Assembly (NCBI GenBank): GCA_029204225.1
Contig: CM055094.1
Coordinates: forward strand, 25,010,541 to 25,074,540
Length of the DNA: 64,000 bases
From: Diphasiastrum complanatum
Taxonomy: Eukaryota > Streptophyta > Lycopodiopsida > Lycopodiales > Lycopodiaceae
Direction of reading: 5' to 3'
Each line of letters starts with the position of its first letter. Position 1 is the first letter of the stretch. Position numbers and translations under genes: made by a program. The notes below the pieces were generated by a model that made no database searches, was not told where the DNA came from, and worked only from the letters and a program-made list of their open reading frames with translations. Shown here piece by piece: positions 1 through 12,330 of this stretch.

Positions 1-1360
1 GATTCATATATCTCGACCAACGAGGCCAAACATCACAAGGAATGATGAGCCAAACAAAAGGCTAAAAGCCTCATGATGATGCCTTGACATCTACCACAAA
101 AAGCGTTAAAACAATTATCTCTACTATATAAAAATTACATTGGTAGAGCAATGAGCACCTTAGGAACCTCACTAATGATCTCACAACCATGGTAGATCAT
201 AAACTGAAAAGCTTGTATCCTAGAAAAACACAACACTCACCTGCTTATACTAGATGAGAATCCATCTAGTGCCCACATTGCATAGGAAATCACATGGGGA
301 TCGAATGCCCCCTAATTGAGACAAAGGTTACATCGGTCCACACGTTATTGTCATGCAATATGAACAATCATGACACCAATGAATGTTGGTACAACCTTAA
401 GAACTTAGTTGTCAAACCATAGAAACCTGCAACGTAGAATTTACCACCCTTGACACATTGTCAAGGTGCCTTACCCCAACCATCGCCTAGATCGGCTTTT
501 CCACCCATCTCGCCTAGAACACAGGATTAGTTGTTCAACTTCCACCTATTCCAGCAACTGCCCAACCACGAGCCTAGTAGAAATCAACGATGAGGCCTAT
601 TATCAAGAGGTGAATGCATTAGCCATATTTGACCTTGAGCTTTACTTACGGGATATTTCTTGCACCTTCTTTGGGTGCCACAAGCTCCAACATACCCACT
701 GTGCGCAACTTGCAAATTGGTTTGCTAACATAGGCAACTCTATCCAACTCATCCCAATGATTGGCAAACCTCCTTTCTTGTTTTGTAATTTCTTAGAAGC
801 ATTTTTTTTATGGCATGTTCAAATTGAATATAACATTAAAAATGTATTATAGTTAGAGTTTTCCTAAAGCAACATACTCTTAAAAAAGCTCTCAGTTAAG
901 TGGTGAGTTGGTTAGGAATTGCTTTCTTTGAGGTTTAGGACTGAGGAATTCTAAATGCACTACCTATCTCATGTTGTAACACGGACATTGTGTTCGTATT
1001 CTAAAAGTTTGTGCATAGCAAATCCACATACCTTCATAAATGCCCCTACATATGAGATTTGTTTGCGCGTTGTTACAAATACTTAGCCATTTTCTTTGTT
1101 TATTTGAAATGGCAATAAAAGAAAGCAAAAAAGAATATATAAAGAGCAAAATGAAATAATTGGTTGACTTAAATAATGTTAGAATTTTAAATAGATTGAA
1201 ATTAAAATGTATGTTGTTAAATTGGAGTTGTGAGGGATAGTAGGACAATTGTTGTAGTATGGATTAGACCAGTAACCAATTGGATCTTAGGTTTTATAAT
1301 GGTTTATGCATAGATTTTTCTAAACTAGCATGCTTAAAGTGAAATTTATACATTGTTGAT
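1..1360. other. Flank downstream of NhaD; one unassigned ORF
   Basis: The plus strand has an open frame at 466-852 (128 codons) without any motif I recognise. Its composition (Ser, Thr, Leu and His rich) and lack of context make a real gene unlikely. No transposon domain was recognised in the rest. Confidence 0.3.
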
Positions 1361-1379
1361 ATTGTGCGATGTTCACCCA

Positions 1380-1960
1380 ATTTAGCTAAAGATCATAGAT
1401 CCATTTATGTCATTATTGGATCAAATTTTTCACAGGTTTTACTCTTGGAAGTTGATTCCTTGGCCACTACGGACTTCTCGTATTGTGTAGGTGGTGGGAG
1501 ATCCATAATAACTTTGATTTTGGAAATATCAGTAGCAATGCATGTCGTGAAATCACATGCCCCAACACTATGCCATGTGTGACCCATATTTGACACTTAT
1601 CTAGGTTCAAAGAGATTTGAAATTTCTGAGACTAAGCAAAAACTTTTTCAAGCTGGCTTAAGTGCTCTTCACCCATCCCATGGACACAAAGATCATCCAA
1701 ATAATTTTTCAAATTATTGCAAACACTCCTTGAAAGCAAATTGCATGACACGCTGGAAAGCACTGGGCACATTACATAATCCAAATGGCATTACTTTGTA
1801 TGCATAGGTTTCCCATTCAAAGGAAAATGTAGCCTTGTATTGATTTCCAGTGTAATCTTCACTTAATTGCATCCATTGAGTCCATCTAAAAAATTGTATG
1901 CTTCTAAACGCTCTAAGTAAAAGACAAAGGAAAGTGATCGTTTTGGGTAACTGCTTTCAA
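1380..1960 (-). pseudogene. Ty3/gypsy reverse transcriptase remnant
   Basis: Across frames on the minus strand the conserved gypsy RT order can be read: FEWETYAYKVMPFGLCNVPSAF, then FKECL, and further on ATDISKIKVIMDLPPPT, the region just after RT that leads to the LGH motif. Frameshifts and stops break it. The catalytic YLDD stretch is degraded (FEKLFG in its place). No LTR was found nearby. Confidence 0.7.
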
Positions 1961-2959
1961 GGCCCATGTCAACATAACACTTCCATTTAGTTTCGATGAA
2001 GTACTTAGCATGAACTTGGATAAACTAGACTTGAAGTATGTATGACAAATGTTTACTACATATGGTAGACGAATTCACATATCAATACATCATTCGATAG
2101 CTTTTTCCTACACCATATTGAATTAGGATTTGCTAGTTTTTTTTTGTCTTGAATGCGTATATGCACATAGGGTAATCTCGTTTGACATTGCATATTTGGT
2201 TCAAATCACTACTATTAGACTAGTGCTTATTGAGTGGATCATGGCTAGTACGAAGGACGTTTTTGGTGAGCTTTTTTTATATTTGAAGCGAGCTTTTCTA
2301 GCACCTATTTGTGAGCTTCTCTATGTTAGTTTTTGGACCTAACTTCGTCGGCCGGTATCTTGGCCACAACAATGTCACAAATTAGCCCATATTACAAGCC
2401 CCAATTGTAGTTAGATTTTTTGAGCACTAAACTACACATGTCAATTTTAGATCATTAGTTAGTGATTAAATCAAACATGTTGGCCACGATCATTATTTAA
2501 TGGCGAAATAGAACATTTCAAAACTCGTAAAAGCTTGAAGTGCAATTTTGTACAGATTTCGTATTTTGGACAAAGTGTGATTGTTTATCTTTTTTAACCA
2601 ATGCACAAAGATCACATAAATACTAGATGAATTTGTGTAAACTATAGATACACATTCCACGTATAGTAGATACACTCTCCATGTATACACACGCTAGAGT
2701 CTACATCAAGTTATCTTCCAATCCTAAACATGGAGCCAACAAACACAATGATAAGGGTTTAAGTCAACTTCTCAATGATAAGCGTTTGAGCCTAAACAAT
2801 TCTACTTTACTGTTTGGGTGCAAAGGGAGACTGCAATTATAGTACCTTCAATAATAGCATGATGAATGCAATCTATTTACACATGCTTATTTACACAATC
2901 ACTGATTGTGTCATAAAACTAAGATCCGCCCAATAACGGAATCTCGAGCAAGGAGTCTA
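1961..2959. other. NhaD 3' flank / possible 3' UTR
   Basis: The bases just below 2960 are expected to be the 3' UTR of the minus-strand NhaD gene. A small perfect hairpin, cacaatca-c-tgattgtg, lies at 2894-2910. No clear AATAAA was seen at a standard distance. Nothing else is recognisable. Confidence 0.4.
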
Positions 2960-3037
2960 TTAGAAGCCGAGAGTGTGATTCACAGCCAAATATGTAATAA
3001 GTCCTGCAGCATACCCAGCCAGAGCAAATGCACTTAC
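2960..3037 (-). CDS. NHD1: NhaD antiporter, last coding exon (C-terminus)
   Basis: Read on the minus strand, this exon encodes 25 residues beginning VSAFALAGYAAG and ending in HTLGF, then TAA at 2962-2960. The GYAAG stretch is the conserved C-terminal membrane segment of plant NhaD proteins. The acceptor is a clear ...ttgattgcag just above 3037. The exon starts in phase 0, which matches the preceding exon, which ends after a complete Lys codon at 3739. A second stop (TAG) follows directly at 2959-2957. The intron between this exon and 3739 is 701 bp. Confidence 0.88.
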   Translation of the reverse strand, partial: VSAFALAGYAAGLITYLAVNHTLGF

Positions 3038-3738
3038 CTGCAATCAAGCACATCATTATCTTAAGATCAACTCCTTGACAAGAATTAGCAAACTCATCGA
3101 AAGTCGGCTGAAAGAAGAAATATGTATTAATGTTTCAATGAAACTAGATTTGAAGCTAGAAAGTAGCTTCCAATAGATTGAAACCCGACAGTAGATGATG
3201 CAGATTATTTGAATCTAAAACTATAATTTTCCAATTCTGTTCTATAATGTGTATTGAACATCCTCATCTGCAAGCTTATTCACCTCACATCTTCATGTCT
3301 CTTTTTCACTAAGTACAGATTAATAGATTCCTGTTTTACAGTTGAACTTGCATCATCATTCTTGATATGCTCTTGGATCTCTTTGAAGACCTCCACATAC
3401 AAATGCCAAAGCCCACAAGGAGTCAGATTCCTCCAAAAAGCTAAGGACCCTTTGAATCACAAGAAATCACCAAATCATTTATTTGGCCTAAGATCCAAGG
3501 AAGAGTAAAACAAGGGCTTGCTAGCTGTAGCCGTAGATTGAAGCTAGACTAGGTTTAAGAGCAAACTTACGGATATCACTTAAATTTTAATGGGACAACT
3601 ACCCTTGGCATCAGTTCAAGGAGGAGCATTACTATAAGAGTAATATGTTACTGTGGATGTACAAAAGTGAAAGTTGACAAAGATATACTTTCCTGGATGT
3701 GCTCATTGAAGAAAATCTTGAAACAAATTCATGCACAC
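3038..3738 (-). other. Short NhaD intron
   Basis: This 701-bp stretch lies between two NhaD exons. It begins GTGTGCATG at 3738 and ends TTGCAG at 3038 on the minus strand. It holds no recognisable gene or transposon. It is one of only two short introns in the gene. Confidence 0.75.
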
Positions 3739-4036
3739 CTTTTTGAAATACCAGAAAAAGTTTGCATCTTTTTCCATCCCCATAAAAACAATTCCAGCTG
3801 CAGACCCAATTATGAGGAGGGAGCCTCCAGTCCCAGCACAGTATGCGACTAGCTGCCACAACTGCGAATCAGTAGGAAATGTGGATGTACTGTACATTCC
3901 CATAGTAGCTGCAACCAGAGGCACATTGTCTATAAAAGCTGAAACAATCCCGATAGCTGCTGCTCTTAACTCAATTCTTGGAATGTGAGCATCCAAGTAT
4001 GCAGCTAATTCCTGAAGGATACCAGCTGACTTCAAG
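3739..4036 (-). CDS. NHD1: NhaD antiporter, penultimate exon
   Basis: This 298-nt exon carries the third base of a split Ser codon and then 99 codons. It includes the family signatures FIDNVPLVAATMGMY and YCAGTGGSLLIIGSAAG followed by FMGMEK, which are typical of NhaD membrane helices. The acceptor is ...tgtgtgcag at 4040-4037. The split Ser (AG at the end of the 8823 exon plus C at 4036) restores the frame exactly. The donor after FKK is GTGTGCATG. Relative to typical plant NhaD there is a small local difference near EKDANFFWYFKK (two extra residues). The intron upstream contains a copia element. Confidence 0.93.
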
Positions 4037-4547
4037 CTGCACACATGTCCATCACCATTTGGATGATAGCTTCAATAACTTCTCCATATGCAATCTTCAA
4101 TGAATGTATTGAAATTCATTTCATAAAAACCACTTTGATTAGCAGTTAACAATTGTACATGGGCCTATCAGGCACTTATTTGAGGCCTCATTGATTTACA
4201 TGTGCACAATTTTACCACATTAAGTGATTATTGGTCACCACTCAAAAGGGAGCTTCTTGGAACCCCGGAGGAGCCCAATCCAAATCTGAATATTCCTTGG
4301 ATGGGTTCTCATTCGTCATCTTTCATGATATAGAGTTTCAAGGGAAAACTCAGGGGTAACATTCATAGTAGGAGACTTCAAGTCAATGCACGGTTGAATT
4401 TTTTTTTTTTTTTCGATATCTTGGTTGAATGTTCAAAATGAATGGCATTTTACACGTGTTTTTTTATTATTATATGCTTTTTGTGGAATTGTTTCATGGC
4501 TTGGCATTGGAACAATTTTCACATGAAGGAGAGTAACTAAGAAAAAG

Positions 4548-5383
4548 TCTGATAATAAGCAACTTTGCTGATAAGCAGTAGTGTAATAGCAACTCTAAAA
4601 TAAATCTCTAAAAGACTGAGCTAGAATGCTCAAGAGAGTTCAAGCTTGAAAGCTTGATAGAGAGCTAACAACAATACTTTTTTTATTGTGAATGATCTGC
4701 TTGATAAGAGCGCAGGAAGCATCGTGTAATAACACTCAACTCCTTCACAATTCACAATGTTAAAGCGTCGCTTCAGAACTTCTTAAAACTGTATGAATAT
4801 GAACAACTATATATACTAAGCAATTAGGTCGTCAAATGCGATTGCCAGTTGGCTGGTGTCTGCTGGCATTCATCCAGCTTCTTCTCAGAAATTGATTGCT
4901 GATAAGCGGTGGAAATTGGCCGTAAACAGTCTGTCTGCATAAATGAACTAAAATTGTTATTCTGTAGAAATGAACTAAAACTACCACAAGCGACAATGTC
5001 GCAAAAAGGCAACTGTGTCGGCTTTTTGTGAAAAACCCGACAGTGTCTTTAAATCTCATTTAGGGTAGCCTCACACTTTGCCAGAGTCATTTTCTTAACA
5101 ATTGAGACACTTTGAAAATGCGAAAAATGCAACTTTGCAATTTTACTCGCAATTCCTGACAGGCAAAAAAGGCGAGAAAGGCAACACTGCATTTTTACAT
5201 GAGATTCCTGACAGGCAAAAAATGCGACACTGTTGTCAAACTTCGTGTATTTCTGTAGACTATGTAAAAACACTTGTAAATTTGTAGACAGTGTAAAGAC
5301 ACGGAAAAATCCACAGAACTGGATAAACAATGGATGAGGATTAAAGTCGATTAGTCGATTAATAAGAAGGAGAATAATCCAAC
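4548..5383 (-). repeat. 3' LTR of the intronic copia element
   Basis: The upper edge is firm: on the minus strand, AAGGGGGAG (polypurine tract) is followed at once by TGTTGGATTATTC. The lower edge is placed where the minus strand reads ...TTATTATCA, giving a TG...CA element of about 836 bp. A TATA-like run (tatatata region) lies near 4810. Inside, the motif attcctgacaggcaaaaaa occurs twice, near 5152 and 5207, as a local duplication. Confidence 0.6.
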
Positions 5384-5392
5384 ACTCCCCCT
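5384..5392 (-). promoter_or_regulatory. Polypurine tract of the intronic copia
   Basis: The minus strand reads AAGGGGGAG directly before the LTR start TGTTGG. This is the standard position and composition of the plus-strand DNA primer of LTR retrotransposons. Confidence 0.75.
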
Positions 5393-6813
5393 TAATCTGA
5401 ATCCTTGAATGCCTTGACCTTCAAACTTAGTTTTACACAGAATCTTTTGTGTGCTTCCAACCTTAATGCTTTGGTAAAAATATCTGCTGCCATATCTTGC
5501 GTTTCACAATACTGCAATCTGACCTCTTCGTTGAGAACTTTGCTTCTGACGAAATGATACTTCAGTTCAATGTGCTTACTCCTAGAATGAAATCTATGGT
5601 TGGCTGATAAAGAAATGGCACTTTGATTATCACAAAATGATGTCGTCGGAGCATATTGATTCAGACCGATATTTGAGAGTAAGTTCCTCAACCAAATTGA
5701 TTCCTTTGTAGCTTGAGAGGCTGCGATATACTCTGATCCAGTGGAAGATAGAGCCGTTGAAGATTGCTTGCGACTATTCCAGGAAATTGGACCATTGTTG
5801 AGGAAGAATGTAAATCCGGAAGTGGATTTACGAGTGTCTAAATCTCCTGCCCAACTTGCATCTGTGTAACCATTGAGTAAATTGAGTTTGTCGTTGTTGA
5901 CTGCTCCATAACAAATGCAAAAGTCCATAGTAGCTCAAAGATATCTCATGACTCTCATAAGAGCTTTCCAATGTGTTACACCAGAATTAGTCATAAACTG
6001 ACTGAGAGAGCTGACTGCAAAGGCTATGTCTGGCCTGGTACAGATCATGGCGTACATAAGAGATCCTATAATAGAATGGTAAGGATACTTACGCATCTGC
6101 TACTTCTCATGAATTGTTTGAAAACACTGGTCCTTTGACAATTTGAGACCTGGTTCCATTGGTGAGAGAGCTAACTTGCAATGAATCAGATTATATCTGA
6201 CTAACATGTTGTAGATATACCTCTGTTGTGTAATGTAGACCAACTTCTATTTTATGTCTCTGTGGATTTGTATACCAAGGCAGAAATGAGCTTTGCCCAG
6301 ATCGGTCATGTCGAATTCGGAAGATAGCATTGTCTTGGCTTCTTTTATCAGATCAGTACTGTTGTTGAAAAGCAATGTATCATCCACGTAAAAAGTGATA
6401 ATGATAAAAGACTGCTGCACTGCTTTGAAGTAAATATTTGAATCTGAAGAGCTAGGTGTGTAGCCGTGATCAATAAGGAAATTATTGATCCTTTGAAACC
6501 ATGCTTGAGCAGATTGCTTCAAGCCATAAAGTGCCTTATGGAGTTCACACACATGATTGTGTTTACCCTCGATAATATAACCTTCAGGTTGCACCATGTA
6601 AATGTCTTCTTTGATAATTCCATTGAGATATGTTGTCTGTACATCCATTTGATGTATTTCCAAATCTGCTGCAGCGGCAAATGATAGAAAAAGTCGAATA
6701 GAAGAATGCTTGACTACTGGACAGAAGGTCTCAATGTAATCGATGTTGAAAAACCTGAGAAAATCCTCTGGCATCAAGTCGTGTCTTTCACCCGTTGATG
6801 CTTCCATCTGCAT
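5392..6813 (-). pseudogene. Copia reverse transcriptase and RNase H remnant
   Basis: Two open segments remain. 6247-6813 gives RT with DVQTTYLNGIIKEDIYM, LYGLKQSAQAWF and FYVDDTLLF, the catalytic YxDD. 5392-5928 gives RNase H with GYTDASWAGD, STGSEYIAASQA and SKHIELKYHFVR, ending near the polypurine tract. The stretch 5929-6246 is also copia-like but is broken by stops and frameshifts. The order and motifs are those of Ty1/copia. It is not functional as it stands. Confidence 0.88.
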
Positions 6814-8060
6814 TGTACTTGACTTTTAAAATCCATTTGCAATCAACTACGTTTCTACTAGCAGGTAATTCGACAATTATTCATGTTTGGTTCTTGATAA
6901 GAGATGAATACTCTTTATCCATAGCTTCTTTCTAGAGATCTAAATCAGGCTGACTGAGTGCCTTTTGGACAGACATCGATTCCTGAACAAGGTAGGCTAC
7001 AGACTCGTCGACATATCGGTTAAGTGGTTTGCTTGCTCTTGAAGATCTTTTGGGTAATAGAGGAAGTTGATCATTTCCATCATACTGTAGTTGCTGAACT
7101 GCAACATCATTATCTTCTGATTCACCATTGATTTGTTGTTTGTCAAAAGTAGAAGAGCTTGGACCTTCAATCGAAATAGTCGACTTAAGAATTGGAAAGT
7201 TCAATGTGTCGGATGAAACCGAAGAGTCAGCTATGTGGTCTTTGCCTTTTCCCTTGAGGTCTTGAAACTGATCTTCGATGAAGATGACATCTTGGCTAGT
7301 GAATATCTTCGACTTAATGGGATCGGACAACTTGTAGGCTTGATCTGAAGTAGTGTAGCTGATGAAAACACATTTGATACTCTGGAAGTCGAGCTGCTTC
7401 CCGAGATCATGAGGAATCTACGCAAAAGCAATACATCCAAAAACTCATAGATTTGATAAAGAAGGTTTGGTATCTAGGCCAAACTTCGAATGGTGTTTTG
7501 TCTGAGAGACCTTTAGTAGGACATATGTTCTGAATATAGGTTGTTCTTGAAACAGCTACAGCCCAGAAGCATTTCGGAAGTGTCGCATGTGATAACATGC
7601 ACTTTGTCGATTCAACTAAGGTTCTGTTCTTTCTCTCAGCAAGACCATTTGACTAAGGCGAATAGGAGGTAATGTATTGTTGTTCAATGTCGTAGTTAAG
7701 ACAATGCTCCTTGAATTCGGTGGAGATGTATTCTCCCCCATTATCTGACCTCAATGCTTTGATTTGTTTGCCAGTTTGATTCTCAACATGCTCTTTGAAT
7801 TGCCTAAATTTGATGAAAGCCTTTGAATCTTGTTTAATGAAATAAACAGCTATTCTTCTGGAGAATTCGTCAATAAAAGTAATGAAATATTTTGCATCTT
7901 GCATAGGTCCACATATATCTGTATAAACAACATCTAACAGACCTTTTGCTGCATGTCTATGGTTTGATCTAAAAGGAATCCTAGCCTGCTTTCCAAAGAT
8001 GCAGCTATGACAGACAGGGAGATCGACCTTAAGGTTGAATTTGCACTTTTCTTGTAAATA
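6814..8060 (-). pseudogene. Copia integrase remnant
   Basis: Segments at 7653-7904 and 7407-7598 encode the copia integrase core: ITFIDEFSRR (first Asp), LRSDNGGEYIS (second Asp), and further on LAERKNRTL with the catalytic Glu. These are followed by CFWAVAVSRTTYIQN. 6932-7330 is the variable linker before RT. Above 7905 the frame gives CHSCIFGKQARIPF, the end of the GAG-pre-integrase zinc-binding region, and then similarity stops near 8060. Several stops and frameshifts are present. Confidence 0.85.
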
Positions 8061-8822
8061 TTTTTAGCGTTCCAAAATGCAATGTCGCAAATATGGAAAA
8101 AAGGTTTTGTAAATTTAACATGGTAATAGTCAGATGTTTAAAAGGAAATGCAAAATCTGCAATGACTCATGTTTTAAATACTAAGCTTGACTACATTATA
8201 ATTTATTGGTCATATATCTACAATTAATGATGGCACAAATCATTTCATAGGCTTATAATAATTTTATTTTGGCATGAGTGGAAAATATAATGACTTCTTC
8301 AAATCTAACGTTTTCTCAAATATGGGATTTATTATAGTGGTTTTTTTTTTTTTAACTTGGTATTTTTGTTTTTTTTTTTAATTTGTATTTTCATGCAAAC
8401 AAAATTGTCTAAATTAGTTGTAGTTTGGTAATTGATATTTTTAGATCTCTACAAGGAGTTTTTCGGCTCGTATCATTTTGAAGTAAAATAACTCGTGGAT
8501 AGAATAGAATGATTCAAGTCACTAAAGTGTTTATGGCAGTTTTGGTTGCAAAGATTAGCCTTTGAAATACCATGTCCAAGTTCATTCTATCAAGTGAACA
8601 TATGACACTTGAATGGGAATGTTTCTTTCATTTGTTGTGTAAATGTGTGAAAAAAAATTAGTACTAAGAATTATACATCATCAACATATCTAAATAGTTA
8701 GTGTGAACATAATAATAACATAGAGAAAAATAGTTAGAATAGAGCTTATAAGCATAAGTAAATCCATTCACACTTTTGACACCAAATAAGCAAATATCGA
8801 GCTTTGACAGTCCAATACTCAC
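8061..8822. other. Intronic sequence without recognisable content
   Basis: AT-rich intron sequence between the truncated copia and the NhaD exon. It has long T runs near 8340-8385. No coding similarity was seen. Confidence 0.6.
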
Positions 8823-9149
8823 CTTCCCACTGACAGAAGAATGCCTAGGAAAAACAAAATGCCTTGAGTATCAACACGCGGAAGAGCTTGAGGGACTTTC
8901 AGCTTTTGACGTTGTAAATCATCACAATGAATGGCATCAGTTAAAATCCACAATACACCTAGACCAAAGAGCATCCCAAGATAAGGAGGTAATCTTGTCA
9001 AAGATTTAAAAATAGGCACGAACAATAAGGTCCCTATTCCAACGCCAAAAACAAGTTTTCCTTGAGGTGCCATCTCCTCTAATGTCAATAGTGCCATCTG
9101 TTGTGATGTCAATAGTGGTTCTCTTTCTTTTGTCCCCTTGCCTAGAATT
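8823..9149 (-). CDS. NHD1: NhaD antiporter, exon before the copia-bearing intron
   Basis: This 327-nt exon encodes about 109 residues, including EEMAPQGKLVFGVGIGTL, then SLTRLPPYLGMLFGLGVLWI, LTDAIH, and QALPRVDTQGILFFLGILLS. These are characteristic of the plant NhaD middle region. The donor AG|GTGAGT at 8823/8822 leaves two bases of a Ser codon that is completed at 4036. The proposed acceptor is ctgatgtag just above 9149, after which A|ATT CTA GGC AAG GGG stays in frame with the conserved part. The start is less certain than the end because this linker (near KGTKEREP) is variable. Splicing here needs an upstream exon ending with two bases of a codon. Confidence 0.9.
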
Positions 9150-10284
9150 CTACATCAGAAGAAAGTAGAACTTAGTCCTTGGTGTTTTGAATACAATCTT
9201 CATAGAATATGCCAAACTTTTTAAGCCATAACAACAACATATTGCAAAATTTGATGCCAATACCACAAATAAAGATCGAAGTTGCACCTCAACAACAAAT
9301 ATGTGATGTAGGAGCATTCGCAAGGAAATGGCACTAAAAAATCTACAATGTATACTATTCCTCTAGCTTCGGCCAAACACATGCTAAAGCTTGGTAATTT
9401 TTTCTACATAGGTCAACTTCTTTGAATAACATGATTGATAAGAAGCTGGACCACTACACATTGTGAATTTAGGTTTTCCTGATTTACGTACTACCAAATG
9501 CAACAACAATCATGTAAAAAAAGTAGCACAGAATTTTCTCTAAATGGAGTTTATTTAAAAGTACCATGCAAATAAGGTAAGAATGAAATTATTTGAACTA
9601 GCAATATTGTAGATGAATATTTGAGCAATTTGACATGGCGTTCTATAAATAATAATTGAAACCTCAAATTGTCAATAGTTGAGGATAACAAAGCCAACAA
9701 TTATTTGGAACCATATTTTGGAAAAAGGACATTTGTAAGCATCTCTTATAAGCCAAAGTGATACTCTTTGCACATGATTACACAAGTAAGGCCAATAAGC
9801 CTGCTTAGAAATCAAAGTCTAAAATAGAGCTTTGTGAGGTCACAATTGTATTGGAGAAGAAGCCCACAAGGGCAGAGTGGTGGAAGGGCATTGTGGGGGA
9901 AGTTTCTGTAAAAGCTTGAATCCATTAGTATAAGGTTATATATTGACAATATCACTATGTTTAAAGGCACAAGTGAGACCACAATAGGCCACCATATACT
10001 AATATCATCTAGAGTTCCTCGCAGAAAGTGGTCAAGTAGGCCGTCAAGAATAGCCTCCACACATAAACACTTCAGTAGATTGTTGTGATAACAACTAAAT
10101 TAAAAGTGACAAACTTCAACAAAGAAACTTTTTTAAATATGAGAACAACCAAGCAAATTTCAAAGATCTATTTGACTTTTCTTGAATTTGATGTTAAATG
10201 AAGCATTTGTTATATTATTATCGGATATTCATTTTGTTCTATGTGGACTTATCACGACCTATAATAAGTTGACCATTGTACCTA
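9150..10284. other. Intron sequence, no firm assignment
   Basis: There are scattered open frames on the minus strand, for example 9812-10060 with WWPIVVSLVPLN, but none has a recognised domain. They may be decayed retroelement sequence. Confidence 0.4.
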
Positions 10285-11090
10285 TTTGGATGATTGAGGC
10301 GTTGGAAGCATTTGAGAAATTAAAGATAGCTTTAGCTTCTGCACCGATTCTACGAGCTCCAAATTGGACAATTGAATTTCATGTTTATACTGATGCATTC
10401 AAATATGCCATTGGATCAGTTTTGACGCAGCCAGGAGAATATAAGAAAGACTTCCCATCAAATTTGCTAGTCGACAACTTATTGATCATGAGAAGAATTA
10501 CTCTACAATAGAACAACAAGCTTTGGCCATGTATTTTTTGTAAAGGAATTTTGACATTATTTAATGGCGACTCATTTTGCATTTTTTACCAACCATCAGC
10601 CATTGCTTTATCTAGTAAACAAGACATGCAATACGAGACGCATTGCAAGATGGCTACTACTACTAACTGATTTGATTTTCGAGTTGTGGTTCGAAAAGGT
10701 AAATAACATTATCTTGCCGATCATGTCTCAAGAATTCAGACAGCACCAGTCAACACTGAAGTGGATGATGAACTACTAGATGCTACTATTTTATGTTGAA
10801 GCAGTACCTGAGTGGGTAGCAGATATTGTTGAATATCTGATGTTAGGCCAACCTAACAACTCTTTGACAAAAGTTCAAAAGAAACAATTGATTGTTAAGG
10901 CACAACCTTATCAATTGATTGCAGGCCAATTGTATCATCGTGGAATGGATGATATTCTAAGAAGATGTGTTTTGCCACATGAAGTACCTAATCTAATCAT
11001 GTTTTCACATGATGGGATGGGAGGTGGACATTTTTCAACTGATATCATTGTTCAAAAAAATTTACAATCGGGATGTTGGTGACCTACACC
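10285..11090 (+). pseudogene. Ty3/gypsy RNase H to integrase zinc-finger fragment
   Basis: The plus-strand frames give EAFEKLKIALASAPILRAPN and HVYTDAFKYAIGSVLTQ (start of RNase H), then TNHQPLLYLVNKTCNTRRIARW, and finally GQLYHRGMDDILRRC with the H2C2 start SHDGMGGGHFSTDI. Stops separate the pieces. The same segment occurs in opposite orientation at about 17017-17660 with strong nucleotide similarity (for example the run tggaatggatgatatt), so both belong to one family. Confidence 0.82.
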
Positions 11091-11214
11091 TCATAGGGAT
11101 ACATAAAACTTTATTTAGTCATGTGATGTATGAAAATTAACCTGATTAATTGTAAGTGTGAATGTTCATCCAGTACTACTTTTTTCTTGCCTAATGAACT
11201 TTTTCATAGTTTGA

Positions 11215-12330
11215 GATCAAAAAGTCAATATGTTGGTGGATAGTGGTTCTACTCATAATTTCATTAATTCTTGTCTTGTGCAGAAACTCTACCTGAATAC
11301 TAAAGCCGACAATCATAGATATAAACTGTATCTAGCTTTAGGTGCAAAGTTGGAGACTTGGAAAGTCAGAGTTTTGAAGCTACCAATTTTGATTTAAGAC
11401 TAGGGAATTAGTTGATGTTCATGTTTTGGATTTAGCATGTATAGATATTATTCTAGACGATGATGTTATTTAGAAAATCTCTTGATATTGATTTTAAGAA
11501 GCATGTTCTCTCATTTTAAGAAGGGGATAAATCAGTTACATTGTTTGGAAAAAGAATATGTACATCCATTTGAGATGTTTTCAACAATTAATATAATGAA
11601 AAATTTTAATTCAAAGTTTGAAGCTTATTCTTTGTTTGCTAAATCCATTTTGGATGTTTTTGAAATGCATCTAAATAGTTGTGAATGCATCTAGATTGAG
11701 AAGAGTAAAATCATAGATGAATTTAAAGATGTTCTTCTAGTTGAATTACCTCATGGTTTACCACCTTCTAGGTCAGTAGATCACATGATTTAGTTAATCC
11801 CAGGTGATCACCCTATCTTTAGACAGCCATATTGGTTTTCTTGAAAAGAAGTGATAGATATTACTAACCAAATTGAAAATTATCGTTAGATGTGTCACAA
11901 ATAGCCTAGTAAATCACTTGGGGTGCTCCTATTCTTCTGAAAGTGAAGAAAGATGGAAGCTTCCAGATGTGCAAGGATTTAAAGGAATTGAATAAAGTAA
12001 CTATTAAAAATAAATATTCTTTGCCCATAATGGATGGTCTTGTAGATTGGTTAGGTGCAGCTAAACACTTCACAAAAAATAGATCTCATAACCAGATATC
12101 ATGAAATTAAAATTCATCCAACTGATGTGCAAAAGATTGGTTTTTGGATGAGGTTCATACCTAGGTCAATTTGTAGTTGTATTTTTAGGTGATATTCACA
12201 TCTACAATAGGACTGTTAAGGAGCATGTAAGTCATATCAAGACTGTCTTGCAGATTCTCATAAGAGAACAACTTTTTGCTTAGGAATCCAAATGTGAATT
12301 CTATAAGCATGAGCTAGTATATTTTGGTCA
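11215..12330 (+). pseudogene. Ty3/gypsy protease to RT fragment
   Basis: The plus strand reads VDSGSTHNFINSCLVQKL (retropepsin active site) near 11230. Near 11700-11830 it reads IDEFKDVLLVELPHGLPPSRSVDHMI, and near 11935-12080 [17 protein letters not shown] and DGLVDWLGAAKHFTK, the start of RT. The text closely parallels the protease/RT of the chromodomain element at 33.4-40.5 kb, so this is an older truncated relative. Stops and frameshifts are frequent. It abuts the fragment ending at about 11090, which belongs to a different gypsy family. Confidence 0.78.

Larger units (their letters stand above)
4548..8060 (-). mobile_element. Ty1/copia retrotransposon, 5'-truncated, in NhaD intron
   Basis: On the minus strand the element runs from a partial GAG-pre-integrase/integrase segment (about 8.06 kb) through RT and RNase H to a polypurine tract and one LTR. 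The 5' LTR, primer binding site, gag and protease are missing, so the element was cut off at about 8.06 kb. Frameshifts and stops interrupt pol. It therefore cannot move by itself. The lower LTR edge is estimated, because no second LTR or target duplication is available for comparison. Confidence 0.8.
4037..8822 (-). other. NhaD intron of about 4.8 kb carrying a copia element
   Basis: The intron starts with GTGAGTATTGG at 8822 and ends with TGTGTGCAG at 4037 on the minus strand. A truncated Ty1/copia retrotransposon occupies about 4.55-8.06 kb in the same orientation as the gene. The flanks 4037-4547 and 8061-8822 are AT-rich with homopolymer runs and show nothing else recognisable. Confidence 0.8.

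Noticed and set aside
466-852. 128-codon plus-strand open frame as a host gene
   Set aside because: No domain, no splice or promoter context, and composition like the surrounding non-coding sequence.
9812-10060. Minus-strand frame containing VVSLVPLN, resembling the missing NhaD membrane segment
   Set aside because: The short match has no phase-compatible AG acceptor and GT donor around it, and the flanking residues do not fit the family. Kept only as a search hint.
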